A stretch of DNA of 54,789 nucleotides from Bacteroidota bacterium (GTDB lineage: Bacteria; Bacteroidota; Bacteroidia; Chitinophagales; Chitinophagaceae), in the NCBI GenBank assembly GCA_018266615.1, contig JAFEAB010000063.1:1-54789 (forward strand), given 5' to 3'. The position numbers and the translations under genes are program-made. Shown piece after piece: positions 9,470-17,835 of this stretch (the stretch's first letter is position 1; each line of letters begins with the position of its first letter). The notes beneath the pieces were generated by a model, which made no database searches, had not been told where the DNA came from, and saw nothing but the letters and a program-made list of their open reading frames with translations.

Positions 9470-9964
9470 TTACCATAGTACCTGATGGGTTTGTTTGATA
9501 ATACCCATCACAAATACACTTTGCACATTTCCCATATTCTCAATCTGACTCAGTTTATTAACATGAAAATCGTAGTAGCTATCCATGTTGGCTTCCACTA
9601 CCTTCAACATGAAATCATATTCGCCTGATATGTTGTAACATTCAATAACCTCCGGCAATTCGTTCAGTGCCTTAATAAATTTTGAACCTGCATTCCGGTT
9701 ATGTTCTTTTAACGAAACATAGCAGATAACCATTAACCCCCGGTTAACTTTTGTATGATCGAGCAGGGCGGCATATTGTTTTATTACACCCGATTGCTCC
9801 AATCGTTTAATTCTCTCATGAACCGGGGTGGTGCTCAAATGTACCTTTTGTGCAATTTCCTTTACCGTTGCCCGCGCATTCTGTTGCAGGATTTTTAAAA
9901 TTTCCAGGTCCGTTTTGTCGACCGGTTCAAATCGATTAGTGGTATCTTCCTTTTTAACCTTCAT
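9470..9964 (-). CDS. Lrp/AsnC-family transcriptional regulator
   Basis: 164 residues. The N-terminal winged helix-turn-helix (about 17-75) contains DKTDLEILKILQQNARATVKEIA and the recognition part STTPVHERIKRLEQSGVI. The C-terminal RAM/AsnC effector domain (about 85-155) carries the GEYDFML motif. These proteins form dimers and octamers and sense amino acids (family knowledge). It is divergent from ahcY with a 123-bp shared promoter region containing candidate operator repeats, so it probably regulates itself and perhaps ahcY. The start is ATG 9964. Confidence 0.9.
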   Translation of the reverse strand: MKVKKEDTTNRFEPVDKTDLEILKILQQNARATVKEIAQKVHLSTTPVHERIKRLEQSGVIKQYAALLDHTKVNRGLMVICYVSLKEHNRNAGSKFIKALNELPEVIECYNISGEYDFMLKVVEANMDSYYDFHVNKLSQIENMGNVQSVFVMGIIKQTHQVLW

Positions 9965-9979
9965 AACGCACCGTTTTAC

Positions 9980-10019
9980 AGTATTTATCCTTCGAAATAG
10001 GATAATTTTTAGTATTTAT
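9980..10019. promoter_or_regulatory. Candidate Lrp-type operator in the lrp/ahcY divergent region
   Basis: Two copies of AGTATTTAT (9980-9988 and 10011-10019) lie 31 bp apart, three helical turns. They flank an inverted repeat TTATCC-N9-GGATAA (9985-10005). The arrangement suits a multimeric Lrp-type protein wrapping DNA and sits next to the regulator's own start. The motifs are seen directly; binding is inferred. Confidence 0.4.
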
Positions 10020-10061
10020 TCCAAAATATAATATAAATGTAGGATTTAACAGCACAAGATT

Positions 10062-10069
10062 TACCTTTG
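10062..10069 (+). promoter_or_regulatory. Promoter -7 element upstream of ahcY
   Basis: TACCTTTG is an exact TAnnTTTG match ending 18 bases before the ahcY ATG at 10088, giving an inferred leader of about 14 nt. It supports the ATG at 10088 over a TTG at 10067, which lies inside the element. Confidence 0.5.
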
Positions 10070-10087
10070 CAGCCTAAAATAATAAAT

Positions 10088-11416
10088 ATGTCAACAATTG
10101 CCGAAAAAGGTATTGATTTTAACCTGGCCCATAAGGTTAAGGATATGAGCCTGGCCGAATGGGGTCGTAAAGAAATCAGGTTAGCTGAGGCGGAAATGCC
10201 CGGACTGATGGCGATCCGTAAGGAATATGCCGCATCGCAACCGCTTAAGGGCGCGCGTATTGCAGGCTGCCTGCACATGACCATTCAAACAGCTGTTCTC
10301 ATCGAAACCCTGGTAGCCCTGGGTGCGGAAGTAAAATGGAGCAGTTGCAATATCTTCTCCACGCAAGACCAGGCCGCAGCCGCCATTGCAGCCGCCGGGA
10401 TTGGCGTATATGCCTGGAAGGGTCAATCCATTGAAGAGGCCGACTGGTGTATTGAACAGACCTTATTTTTTGGCAGCCCCGAACGTCCGCTGAATATGAT
10501 TTTAGATGATGGTGGCGACCTGACCAATATAGTATTGGATAAATATCCCGAACTGGTTCCCAACATTAAGGGGCTTAGCGAAGAAACTACCACCGGCGTT
10601 CACCGCCTTTACGAACGCATGGAAAAGGGCACCCTTCCGATGCCTGCCATCAATGTTAACGACTCTGTTACCAAATCGAAGTTCGATAATAAATATGGAT
10701 GTAAAGAATCGCTGGTAGATGCCATTCGCCGTGCAACCGATGTAATGCTTGCCGGTAAAGTAGCGGTAGTTGGCGGTTATGGCGATGTAGGTAAAGGATC
10801 TGCTGCCTCTCTTTCGGGTGCCGGTTGTCGGGTAATCGTTACCGAGATTGATCCAATTTGTGCCTTACAGGCCGCCATGGATGGTTATGAAGTGAAGAAA
10901 ATGGCAGATGCAGTGAAAGAAGCAGATATTGTTGTTACCGCAAGTGGCTGCCGGGATCTTATTACGGAAAAACATTTCCGCCTCATGAAGGATAAAGCCA
11001 TTGTTTGCAACATCGGCCACTTTGATATTGAAATTGATATGGCCTGGCTGAATAAAAACTATGGCCATACAAAAGATACCATCAAACCGCAGGTTGACCT
11101 ATATAGCATTGATGGAAAGGAAGTGATTGTACTGGCAGAAGGAAGACTCGTAAACCTCGGTTGTGCCACCGGCCACCCAAGCTTTGTAATGAGTAATTCC
11201 TTTACAAACCAAACCCTGGCTCAAATTGAGTTATGGACAAACCACAGTAAGTACGAAAATAAAGTGTATGTACTGCCGAAGCACCTCGACGAAAAGGTGG
11301 CGCGTTTGCATCTTTCTAAAATAGGGGTTGAACTGGATGTACTTTCCAACGAACAGGCTGCCTACCTGGGCATCCCGCAGGAAGGGCCATTTAAACCGGA
11401 TATGTACCGCTATTAA
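10088..11416 (+). CDS. ahcY: Adenosylhomocysteinase (S-adenosylhomocysteine hydrolase)
   Basis: 442 residues, typical length. It hydrolyses S-adenosylhomocysteine to adenosine and homocysteine with bound NAD, clearing the by-product of SAM-dependent methylation. Visible signatures are [21 protein letters not shown] near the N-terminus, [16 protein letters not shown] in the centre, the NAD-binding glycine motif [13 protein letters not shown] at about 226-238, and the C-terminal LNLGC-like segment [16 protein letters not shown]. The C-terminal [10 protein letters not shown] end is canonical. A strong terminator follows at 11436. The Lrp-type regulator is divergent upstream. Confidence 0.97.
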   Translation: MSTIAEKGIDFNLAHKVKDMSLAEWGRKEIRLAEAEMPGLMAIRKEYAASQPLKGARIAGCLHMTIQTAVLIETLVALGAEVKWSSCNIFSTQDQAAAAIAAAGIGVYAWKGQSIEEADWCIEQTLFFGSPERPLNMILDDGGDLTNIVLDKYPELVPNIKGLSEETTTGVHRLYERMEKGTLPMPAINVNDSVTKSKFDNKYGCKESLVDAIRRATDVMLAGKVAVVGGYGDVGKGSAASLSGAGCRVIVTEIDPICALQAAMDGYEVKKMADAVKEADIVVTASGCRDLITEKHFRLMKDKAIVCNIGHFDIEIDMAWLNKNYGHTKDTIKPQVDLYSIDGKEVIVLAEGRLVNLGCATGHPSFVMSNSFTNQTLAQIELWTNHSKYENKVYVLPKHLDEKVARLHLSKIGVELDVLSNEQAAYLGIPQEGPFKPDMYRY

Positions 11417-11435
11417 TATAATAATTCGAATATTG

Positions 11436-11463
11436 AAAGGCAGGCCGGGTCCTGCCTTTTTTT
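11436..11463 (+). terminator. Rho-independent terminator after ahcY
   Basis: The stem AAAGGCAGG/CCTGCCTTT (11436-11444 with 11451-11459) and a 6-nt loop are followed by a run of T (TTTTTTT including the stem end). It is positioned 20 bases after the ahcY stop. Confidence 0.85.
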
Positions 11464-11545
11464 ATTTCTCCAAAAACCAAATCCGAAATTTCAACCGCCC
11501 TGTAATTTCCATACCCTAAAAATTTAAAATGAACTGAACGCCCGG

Positions 11546-11553
11546 TAACTTTG
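11546..11553 (+). promoter_or_regulatory. Promoter -7 element upstream of pdxJ
   Basis: TAACTTTG is an exact TAnnTTTG match 49 bases before the pdxJ ATG and downstream of the ahcY terminator, consistent with pdxJ being its own transcription unit. Confidence 0.45.
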
Positions 11554-11602
11554 TTCCTCCTTCAGTAACCCATATTGAAAAATTCAGAAGGTAAGAAGCA
11601 CC

Positions 11603-12337
11603 ATGACAAAACTTTCGGTTAATATCAATAAACTGGCTACTCTCCGCAATGCCCGCGGACATAATAACCCGGATATCATTAGGGCTGCCATCGATATTGA
11701 AAATTTTGGTGCAAATGGAATTACAGTGCATCCCCGCCCCGATGAAAGGCATATCCGGTATGAAGATGTACGTAACCTGAAGCAGGTTCTTCGTACAGAA
11801 TTCAATATTGAAGGCAACCCTAAAGAACAAAAATTTATTGACCTTGTACTGGAAACAAAACCCAACCAGGTTACCCTGGTTCCTGATACAGAAGGACAAA
11901 TTACCAGTAACCATGGATGGAATACCATCCAACATGCTACCTACTTAAAACAAACCGTTGGGCGGTTTAAAGAAGCAGGAATCCGGGTTTCCATTTTCAT
12001 TGACCCCAATACTGAAATGATTAAAGCGGCAGCACAAACCGGTACCGACCGGGTGGAGCTATACACGGAAGCTTACGCTAACGGATATGCGAACAGTAAT
12101 AAGGAATTAGCACTGGCCCCTTATAAAAAAGCCGCATGGGCAGCCAACGAAGCTGGCCTGGGAATTAACGCCGGGCATGACCTTGATTTGCATAACCTCA
12201 AATACTTTGCAGAAAATATTCCAGGCCTCCTTGAGGTTTCCATTGGTCACGCCCTCATCTGTGATGCCATTTATTTTGGTCTGGAAAATACAGTACAATT
12301 GTATAAACGACAGTTGGTACAAACTGGCGCTATTTAA
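11603..12337 (+). CDS. pdxJ: Pyridoxine 5'-phosphate synthase
   Basis: 244 residues, the usual size for PdxJ. It condenses 1-deoxyxylulose 5-phosphate with 3-amino-2-oxopropyl phosphate to give pyridoxine 5'-phosphate in the DXP-dependent vitamin B6 pathway. Signatures are [16 protein letters not shown] at the N-terminus, [13 protein letters not shown] (active-site region), the phosphate-loop segment [15 protein letters not shown], and [13 protein letters not shown] near the C-terminus. TIM-barrel architecture is expected. No other pdx genes are nearby. Confidence 0.96.
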   Translation: MTKLSVNINKLATLRNARGHNNPDIIRAAIDIENFGANGITVHPRPDERHIRYEDVRNLKQVLRTEFNIEGNPKEQKFIDLVLETKPNQVTLVPDTEGQITSNHGWNTIQHATYLKQTVGRFKEAGIRVSIFIDPNTEMIKAAAQTGTDRVELYTEAYANGYANSNKELALAPYKKAAWAANEAGLGINAGHDLDLHNLKYFAENIPGLLEVSIGHALICDAIYFGLENTVQLYKRQLVQTGAI

Positions 12338-13023
12338 TTGTATAATTACCGCCTATTTCGAAACCAATAGGCAGGAGAAGTAACGGAGACAGTTTTGTTC
12401 ATTCATTTCATCGTAATGGGAGGCTCTTTACACACAAAACGATTTCATTTGCTTCGGTTCGTAAGCCCCAAATTAGAATGGTTCTTCCCATGCATTGGTG
12501 GCTAAATAAATTTAGGCACTATTTAATTTTAATTAGTCAAAATTCTTTGTTCAAATTTCTCCCTCTCCTATTTTTACCCCCGGGGAGGGGGCAGCAAAGG
12601 GATTTAAAACTTTTTATTTTCAAATTTTCAATAACTAAAGTAGCATCCCCTCATTCCTAACTCATAAATCAAATTGAATGGATATTGATTGGAGGAGTCC
12701 CCTAACCTCCAAATTGATTCGATACGGAATTGCTACTTAAAATAAAACAATGGTAATATACCTGGCCAAGCTCGCATACTACGAACAGTGGCGGGGTTGG
12801 AATTTAATTCATCCATACATTAAATCTCCCCGGACATTTGCATACTAAACGGATACGGTTGCTGCAATTTGAGGCCTTATTAATCCCATTTTCAAATGCA
12901 GGGATCATGTATCTTAATTATAAATACAGCAATAATTTTACCTCCAATAGTTCGTGTGCCACAAACTTAGGATAAAAGCAAACTGCACAGATTCTGCCGC
13001 CAGCTCATTAAACTTTACTGAAA
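12338..13023. other. Intergenic region, no gene recognised
   Basis: About 690 bases between pdxJ (+) and the 3' end of the TlpA-like gene (-). It contains a 7-bp inverted repeat GCCTATT/AATAGGC (12351-12372) without a T-run, and at about 12561-12595 a CCCTCTCC...GGGGAGGGGG patch that may be a degenerate palindromic repeat. Short ORFs here have no credible composition. I see no RNA gene. Confidence 0.5.
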
Positions 13024-14106
13024 TTAAAATCCGAAAATACTGGCCAGTTTTGCCTCCAGATCGGCGCCGCGAAGATTTTTACCAATTAATATACCGTTGG
13101 GGTCTATCAGGAAATTCTGGGGAATAGAAGTAATATTAAACTGCTGCCCCACTGCATTTGCCCATCCCTGTAGGTCGCTCACATGGGTCCAGGTAAGATT
13201 ATCTTTCTTAATGGCGTCTAACCAGGGTTGTTTACTTTTATCAAACGATACCCCCAAAACGGTATAATTTTTATTTTTATACTTGTTATAAGCGTTCACC
13301 ACATTGGGATTTTCCTGCCTGCAGGGGCCACACCAACTTGCCCAAAAATCAACCAACACATATTTGCCACGGAAAGATTTTAAACTAACCGGCTTTCCGT
13401 CAGGATCATTCTGGGTAAAATCCGGTACTGTTTTCCCAATGGGGTTGCGCATTAATTCGCCCAGGGTCTTAGCGAGCGACTTTCCCAGTACAGCATCTTT
13501 CACGGGAGGTGAAACTTTTTCAAACAGGGAATCTGTTGCTATCGCATCCTGGCTTGCCTGGAAATACCGGAACAAAGCCAGTGGTGCCGTAAAGGAAGAA
13601 TAATGTTTGCTTACATAATGAGCAATCTCCGATGCGGCCTGTTTCTTCATAGCCTCATCTGCATTTCCATCCTGAATAAAAACGGGAGAATATTTGTCCA
13701 GGATTTTAGCAAGGATCGCATATTCATCCTGCGACGCGGAGCCCTTTACACTTGCATTTTTAAAATCGTGACCTGTAAATTTTATTTCCAGGGGTCGGTT
13801 TTCCACGAAGAAGGTCAGGTAGGGTGGTTTATTATCCATCACGATTACCTTAGGTTCGGGTGTTGGTACCGATCCGGTAAAGGAAAATTTTTCACCTTGC
13901 ACCGTGGTGGAGGATTCTGGCACTCCACTGGTGCCATTATATAGAGAGAGAGAAGTTCCATCTGCCACACCGAGGGCGATGCCACTAATTTCAAAATGAC
14001 CGGAGACAGGTTTTTCTGCACTATTATTGGATTTCTGGGCAGAAGTTACAAAAGGAAAGAGAATTGCAAAAAAAAGCAGTCCCGACAGAAGTAAATTTTT
14101 TTTCAT
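13024..14106 (-). CDS. TlpA/ResA-like periplasmic thiol-disulfide oxidoreductase with DUF4369-type N-domain
   Basis: 360 residues. A signal peptide (about 1-23, ending VTSAQ) targets it to the periplasm. About 35-130 is a beta-rich domain of the DUF4369 type seen in Bacteroidota thioredoxin relatives (KVIVMDNKPPYLTFFVENRPLEI). About 220-355 is an AhpC/TSA-thioredoxin domain with the redox motif WASWCGPC at about 255-262 and the cis-Pro loop TSIPQNFLID. The expected role is reduction of periplasmic disulfides, for example in cytochrome maturation; no substrate gene is adjacent. It has a 71-bp gap from the trpG-like/trpF-like pair upstream and could be cotranscribed with them. Confidence 0.9.
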   Translation of the reverse strand: MKKNLLLSGLLFFAILFPFVTSAQKSNNSAEKPVSGHFEISGIALGVADGTSLSLYNGTSGVPESSTTVQGEKFSFTGSVPTPEPKVIVMDNKPPYLTFFVENRPLEIKFTGHDFKNASVKGSASQDEYAILAKILDKYSPVFIQDGNADEAMKKQAASEIAHYVSKHYSSFTAPLALFRYFQASQDAIATDSLFEKVSPPVKDAVLGKSLAKTLGELMRNPIGKTVPDFTQNDPDGKPVSLKSFRGKYVLVDFWASWCGPCRQENPNVVNAYNKYKNKNYTVLGVSFDKSKQPWLDAIKKDNLTWTHVSDLQGWANAVGQQFNITSIPQNFLIDPNGILIGKNLRGADLEAKLASIFGF

Positions 14107-14177
14107 TGTTGTATTACTGTTGCAATTTACTTTTCTTTGGCCAGTTTTAAGCAGAGATAAAAAATTTAACAGCCTGC

Positions 14178-14813
14178 TTAAACCATCCGTAACCCTTCTC
14201 TAAACCGAAGGATGAGCGACATATCTTTTATTCCCGGTTTTTTATCAAACAGCCTGTCGAGCATGATTCCAAAGAAATCCGGATGCCTGAATTCTTTTAA
14301 TTTCCTTGCATCTTCGGGTAAAATATCTCCGGCAAGGAAAAAGGGTTTTTCAATTTTACTTTTTGAAACCCGGGTCAAATAATTAAGGCTCTGATTATTG
14401 GGGATGCCAACCGCATTCACATTTTCGAACAGATAATAATCACAGGCTTCATCATAATCCTTCACCTGGTAATCTATAGGTTGCAGGCTTTGGTCATCTA
14501 TCCGGAAAGTCTTTATGGTTTCCACTTCTTCGGATATTTTACGACAGTATGCCGGGCTTTCATTCCCATGCAACAGAACGGTATTTAACCCAAAGGAATC
14601 CACCTTTTCCAAAATAAACTCGTCTTCCGCATCTGCAAAAACACCTACCTTATTCACTTCCCAATCTCCTTCCAAAAAGTCGGCTGCATGTGTTTCCAAA
14701 GAAATAGCACCCGGTGAGGTTGGAATAAAAACCAGGCCTCCATAACTGATGCCCAAACCGTCTAATTGTTTGAATTCTTTTATAGTTTGTATTCCGTTAA
14801 CAAAAATGTGCAT
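14178..14813 (-). CDS. TrpF-like TIM-barrel protein with altered active site
   Basis: 211 residues, TrpF length. It keeps the TrpF framework: GISYGGLVFIPTSPGAI aligns with the GFVF...SPR region, VLLHGNES with the QLHG motif, PFFLAGDILPEDA with the LAGGI-PEN region, and PGIKDM with the final PGxKD. Key residues are changed. The N-terminal K-x-C-G catalytic-cysteine motif reads IFVNGI (Cys to Asn), the LLD general-acid region reads YLFENVN, and the GGTG phosphate loop reads GIPNN. Phosphoribosylanthranilate isomerase activity is therefore doubtful. It sits 16 bases after a TrpG-like gene, same strand, clearly paired with it. It may be a repurposed or structural homologue. Alignment is by eye. 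Confidence 0.7.
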   Translation of the reverse strand: MHIFVNGIQTIKEFKQLDGLGISYGGLVFIPTSPGAISLETHAADFLEGDWEVNKVGVFADAEDEFILEKVDSFGLNTVLLHGNESPAYCRKISEEVETIKTFRIDDQSLQPIDYQVKDYDEACDYYLFENVNAVGIPNNQSLNYLTRVSKSKIEKPFFLAGDILPEDARKLKEFRHPDFFGIMLDRLFDKKPGIKDMSLILRFREGLRMV

Positions 14814-14829
14814 ATAAGAAACTTTAATG

Positions 14830-15417
14830 TTAATAGTTTAAAAGCCAGTTTTTCATTATTAACTCCCCACATGGAGTAAGGATACTTTCGGGATGAAATT
14901 GAACTCCGGTAATATTAAAGGTATTATGTTCAATCGCCATTATTTCCCCCTTCTCTCCTTCTGCAATTACTTTCAAACAGGAAGGGAACCCTTCCCTTGA
15001 AACCACCCAGCTATGATACCTGCCTGCATTAAAGGGGTTGCAATTTATGGATTCAAATAATTTACAATCTTCCCGGTAATGAACGGGTAAGGATAATCCA
15101 TGCTGTACTTTTTCCAGGTTATGCAACCGGGCTCCAAACACTTCGGCAATCGCCTGCATTCCCAGGCATACACCCAATATGGAAGCTTTTCCGGATTGGG
15201 ACCGGATGAGGTCCTTCATATTTCCTGCTTCATCCGGAACACCCGGCCCCGGGGAAAAAATAATTTTTTCGTACCCGCTAATCGCTGATACCGGGCATTC
15301 GTCATTCTTAACTACATCCACCCTATTGCGCAGGATTTTTTCAACCTGGTGAACCAGATTGTATGTGAAAGAATCGTAATTATCAAAAATCAAGACGCTG
15401 CGCTGTGGCATGGACAT
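14830..15417 (-). CDS. Anthranilate/aminodeoxychorismate synthase glutamine amidotransferase subunit (TrpG/PabA-like)
   Basis: 195 residues, normal for TrpG/PabA. It is a class I glutamine amidotransferase with an intact triad: nucleophile Cys in GVCLGMQ, and His and Glu in VQFHPESI. The N-terminal LIFDNYDSFTYNLVHQVE and FSPGPG motifs are canonical. It would supply ammonia to a TrpE or PabB partner, but neither is in the window. Directly downstream is a degenerate TrpF homologue, and no other tryptophan genes are present. TrpG and PabA cannot be told apart from sequence alone, and one protein often serves both pathways. ATG at 15417 is used; an ATG at 15411 is also possible. Confidence 0.9.
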   Translation of the reverse strand: MSMPQRSVLIFDNYDSFTYNLVHQVEKILRNRVDVVKNDECPVSAISGYEKIIFSPGPGVPDEAGNMKDLIRSQSGKASILGVCLGMQAIAEVFGARLHNLEKVQHGLSLPVHYREDCKLFESINCNPFNAGRYHSWVVSREGFPSCLKVIAEGEKGEIMAIEHNTFNITGVQFHPESILTPCGELIMKNWLLNY

Positions 15418-15851
15418 CCGGCAGTTTTCGTAATACCCGTGAGCCTACTGCAAATATGGAGATGGCGTTCCAATCAAAAAAATGTTTTTCTCGATATTCG
15501 AGTCATTAAGTAACTTTTACCTTCAGAAAGCTCCATCCCAAAATTGAAATTCAACAGGATAAAAAGATCGATCCTGGAAGTTATATTATTAAATTGACAG
15601 CATGGGAATGTAAAAATTTTAATTTTCATAATGAAGGATGGCTTTTTTGATGATCGGGACTGGAAAATATAAGGAAAGAAATTAGGTAAACATCTTGTTG
15701 ATCTGGTTGTTGATTTAGGAGAAAGAACCAGAAAGAAAATTATTCTGGTTTTTAGCGATGCAATTGCAGTATTTTTTAAAAATGAAAATAAATATGACGA
15801 CATTTGGCAAAGAAATAAAGATCTGTTTCTGAAGTTCAAAAATTAGGAATC
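15418..15851. other. Divergent gap holding a possible broken gene
   Basis: 434 bases between the TrpG-like gene (-) and the NmrA-like gene (+). Upstream of TrpG there is a near-match promoter element (CATATTTG on the minus strand). The right half carries the interrupted reading frame listed separately at 15631-15846. Nothing else is recognised. Confidence 0.5.
15631..15846 (+). pseudogene. Possible broken small gene
   Basis: From an ATG at 15631, MKDGFFDDRDWKI runs into a TAA at 15670-15672. The same frame then stays open with protein-like composition (GKKLGKHLVDLVVDLGE, then a segment ending DLFLKFKN) to a TAG at 15844-15846. The charge pattern across the stop suggests one ancestral protein of about 70 residues. 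No frame-compatible ATG follows the stop. The antisense ORF over the same bases looks like a shadow. I do not recognise a family. Confidence 0.35.
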
Positions 15852-16481
15852 ATGGTAATTACAGTATTTGGATCCACCGGTTTTATGGGTAAGGAACTTG
15901 TAAAACAAGCCTTATTTAAATACCATCACGTACGGGCTTATGGCCGCCAGGTACATACCACAAACTATACCCCATCCGACAGGCTGGTAACGTACCCCGG
16001 TACCCTGTTCGATGATAAGCAGGTGCTGAATGCGCTTACGGGTGCGGAGGCCGTATTAACTGCTTTGGAGAGCCTATCCGATGGCGTGGATAAGACCCGT
16101 TCCCTGGGTATTAAGCATATCATCGCCCAAATGAAAAATGCAGGTGTAAAAAGAATTGTAGCGATTGGCGGAATGGGTATCCTTCCAATTGAAGGTGGAA
16201 AATTATTAATGGAAGACCCTTCATTTCCTCCCGATTTGCTTCCCATTGCCATGGAAGACAGGCTGGTTTTTGATCAATTGAAAGCTTCAGAACTGGAATG
16301 GACCTTTATGGCGCCCCCCCCTATTAAAGATGCCTCCCCAACAGGAAATTATATTGTGGCTAAAAACAGCCTTCCGGATCCAAATAATAATTATGTAAAT
16401 AGTGGCGATCTCGCCCTGTTTATGGTAAATGAAATGCAACGAAAGGATTTTCTGAGCGCCAGGGTGGGCATTTCTAACTAA
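15852..16481 (+). CDS. NAD(P)-binding NmrA/SDR-a-like protein
   Basis: 209 residues with an N-terminal Rossmann fold. The dinucleotide motif is VFGSTGFMGKELVKQAL (GxxGxxG) and an Arg follows the second strand (RAYGRQ), favouring NADP(H). ALTGAEAVLTAL and GVKRIVAIGGMG match the NmrA-like/atypical SDR pattern. The usual SDR YxxxK active-site pair is not evident, so it may be a sensor or reductase of unknown substrate. It begins a few bases after the broken small gene. Confidence 0.8.
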   Translation: MVITVFGSTGFMGKELVKQALFKYHHVRAYGRQVHTTNYTPSDRLVTYPGTLFDDKQVLNALTGAEAVLTALESLSDGVDKTRSLGIKHIIAQMKNAGVKRIVAIGGMGILPIEGGKLLMEDPSFPPDLLPIAMEDRLVFDQLKASELEWTFMAPPPIKDASPTGNYIVAKNSLPDPNNNYVNSGDLALFMVNEMQRKDFLSARVGISN

Positions 16482-16535
16482 GGAATTTACCAGCATTTTA
16501 ACGCGGTCATCCCTAATTTTTTAGAATTTTGAGCC

Positions 16536-16955
16536 ATGATCAAAAAGCCGGGGATACTTTTACTATTTCCCTTGTTAATTTCCTTTTCCCTAAAAGCGCA
16601 GGATATAAAAGATATCCTGGTAAATCTTTATACCGACAGCCTGAAAAAGGGCACCTACAATTATATTAATATTGATGGGAAACTGGCATCGGGCCGGTTT
16701 ATTCCGTTGGATACCAACTACCTTGTTTTTTCAACCAGCGAAGGAAAATTTTTTGGCAACAGCCTGTATATCGAAAAGAATTCCAGAGCCAAAAAAGTGA
16801 AAATTCAAGTCGTCCTTAAAAAGAACTCCGCCCTTCATAAAGAATTTGAGGTTTGGATAAAAACAACCGACGATAACACGCCATTACCTACAAACCAGGA
16901 GATACTGGAACGGATTAGAAATGAACAACGAAAAGGACGGGAAAAAAGGGCATAA
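16536..16955 (+). CDS. Small secreted protein of unknown function
   Basis: 139 residues with a signal peptide (about 1-21, ending SLKAQ). The mature part begins with a helix-like DIKDILVNLYTDSLKKG, then a beta-rich region (YNYINIDGKL...FIPLDTNYLVFSTSEGKFFG), and ends in a highly charged tail (ERIRNEQRKGREKRA). I recognise no family. It could be coexpressed with the NmrA-like gene 54 bases upstream. It converges on the transaldolase gene. Confidence 0.65.
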   Translation: MIKKPGILLLFPLLISFSLKAQDIKDILVNLYTDSLKKGTYNYINIDGKLASGRFIPLDTNYLVFSTSEGKFFGNSLYIEKNSRAKKVKIQVVLKKNSALHKEFEVWIKTTDDNTPLPTNQEILERIRNEQRKGREKRA

Positions 16956-16976
16956 AAAAAGCCGGAACATGCCGGC
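16954..16976 (-). terminator. Rho-independent terminator after the transaldolase gene
   Basis: On the minus strand, the stem GCCGG/CCGGC (16976-16972 with 16965-16961) and a 6-nt loop are followed by TTTTTTT, just past the stop of the transaldolase gene. The T-run overlaps the end of the convergent secreted-protein gene. Confidence 0.75.
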
Positions 16977-16982
16977 CTCTTA

Positions 16983-17636
16983 TTAAGCAAACTTTTTGGC
17001 ATCATCCATAAACTTAGCCAACCCAATATCGGTAAGGGGATGTTTAAGCAACCCCAGCATGGGTTCCAGCGGGCTGGTAACCACATCGGCTCCACCCTCT
17101 GCACATTTTACTATATGATTTGAATTACGGATAGATGCGGCCAGGATTTGGGTGTCATATCCCTGTACATTGTATATCTGGCGAATCTGGTAAATGAGAT
17201 CAATGCCTTCCCAGCAACTGTCGTCTATTCTTCCTATAAAAGGAGACACATATTTTGCGCCGGCTTTTGCAGCGAGGATGGCCTGACCTGCAGAAAATAC
17301 CAGGGTGCAGTTGGTAGGAATACCATTATCGGTAAACCACTTCATCGCTTTCACCCCATCGTGGATCATGGGCACCTTCACTACGATGTTATTATGGATT
17401 TTTGCCAGTTTCTGACCTTCCTCCACCATACTTTTAAAATCGGTGGTAGTAACTTCTGCACTCACATCGCCATCCACAATTTCGCAAATGGTTTTATAAT
17501 GGTTCATCACGGCATCATGGCCTTTAATTCCTTCTTTAGCCATTAGCGATGGGTTTGTAGTAACGCCATCGAGGATCCCCAGATCGTGGGCTTCCTTTAT
17601 CTGATCGAGATTGGCGGTATCAATAAAAAATTTCAT
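16983..17636 (-). CDS. Transaldolase (TalC/FSA subfamily)
   Basis: 217 residues, the length of the short TalC/FSA proteins. The Schiff-base Lys is about residue 87 in IVVKVP. The residues used to separate transaldolases from fructose-6-phosphate aldolase are Glu61 (SAEV, where FSA has Gln) and Phe133 (SPFIGRIDD, where FSA has Tyr). That predicts true transaldolase activity in the non-oxidative pentose phosphate pathway. The start is ATG 17636 (MKFFIDTANL aligns with the family); a TTG at 17660 would add eight unconserved residues. The SRP RNA gene lies 55 bases upstream on the same strand. Confidence 0.93.
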   Translation of the reverse strand: MKFFIDTANLDQIKEAHDLGILDGVTTNPSLMAKEGIKGHDAVMNHYKTICEIVDGDVSAEVTTTDFKSMVEEGQKLAKIHNNIVVKVPMIHDGVKAMKWFTDNGIPTNCTLVFSAGQAILAAKAGAKYVSPFIGRIDDSCWEGIDLIYQIRQIYNVQGYDTQILAASIRNSNHIVKCAEGGADVVTSPLEPMLGLLKHPLTDIGLAKFMDDAKKFA

Positions 17637-17690
17637 ACTGGTGAATTTAAATTTTTGCAAAGATAAAAAAGACCGCTTAGAGCAGGAAAC

Positions 17691-17790
17691 AAAAAAGGCA
17701 AGTTACTTACATCGCACCGCTCAACCATCTACCCTTGCTACCTTCCGGTCCTGGGGGGATTCAACAGGAGCTGGTCGTATAAGACTTGCC
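17691..17790 (-). ncRNA. ffs: Signal recognition particle RNA (bacterial small type)
   Basis: On the minus strand the conserved SRP RNA apical core reads CAGGACCGGAAGGTAGCAAG (compare the 4.5S RNA core CAGGTCCGGAAGGAAGCAGC), flanked by pairing arms. The 5' end GGCAAGT (17790-17784) pairs with ACTTGCC (17703-17697), and a T-run at 17696-17691 serves as terminator. A promoter element TATATTTG sits 4 bases upstream of the 5' end. Length is about 94 nt plus tail. It forms the Ffh ribonucleoprotein for membrane and secretory protein targeting. Confidence 0.93.
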
Positions 17791-17794
17791 GCCG

Positions 17795-17802
17795 CAAATA
17801 TA
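17795..17802 (-). promoter_or_regulatory. Promoter -7 element of ffs
   Basis: TATATTTG on the minus strand is an exact TAnnTTTG element. The RNA's 5' end is fixed by its terminal helix at about 17790, so this places the transcription start about 5 bases after the element. I use that spacing elsewhere in the window. Confidence 0.7.
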
Positions 17803-17835
17803 GGCAAACCGGTTAAATAATAATAACCCATACCA

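Noticed and set aside
12351..12372. Terminator after pdxJ
   Set aside because: A 7-bp stem exists but is followed by AGGAGAAG instead of a T-run.
12478..12660. A 60-codon plus-strand ORF after pdxJ
   Set aside because: No homology features, and it overlaps a C/G-run repeat patch.
15474..15839. A 121-codon minus-strand ORF
   Set aside because: Composition (Ser/Phe/Lys/Arg-rich) is shadow-like, and the plus strand carries the more protein-like, interrupted frame.
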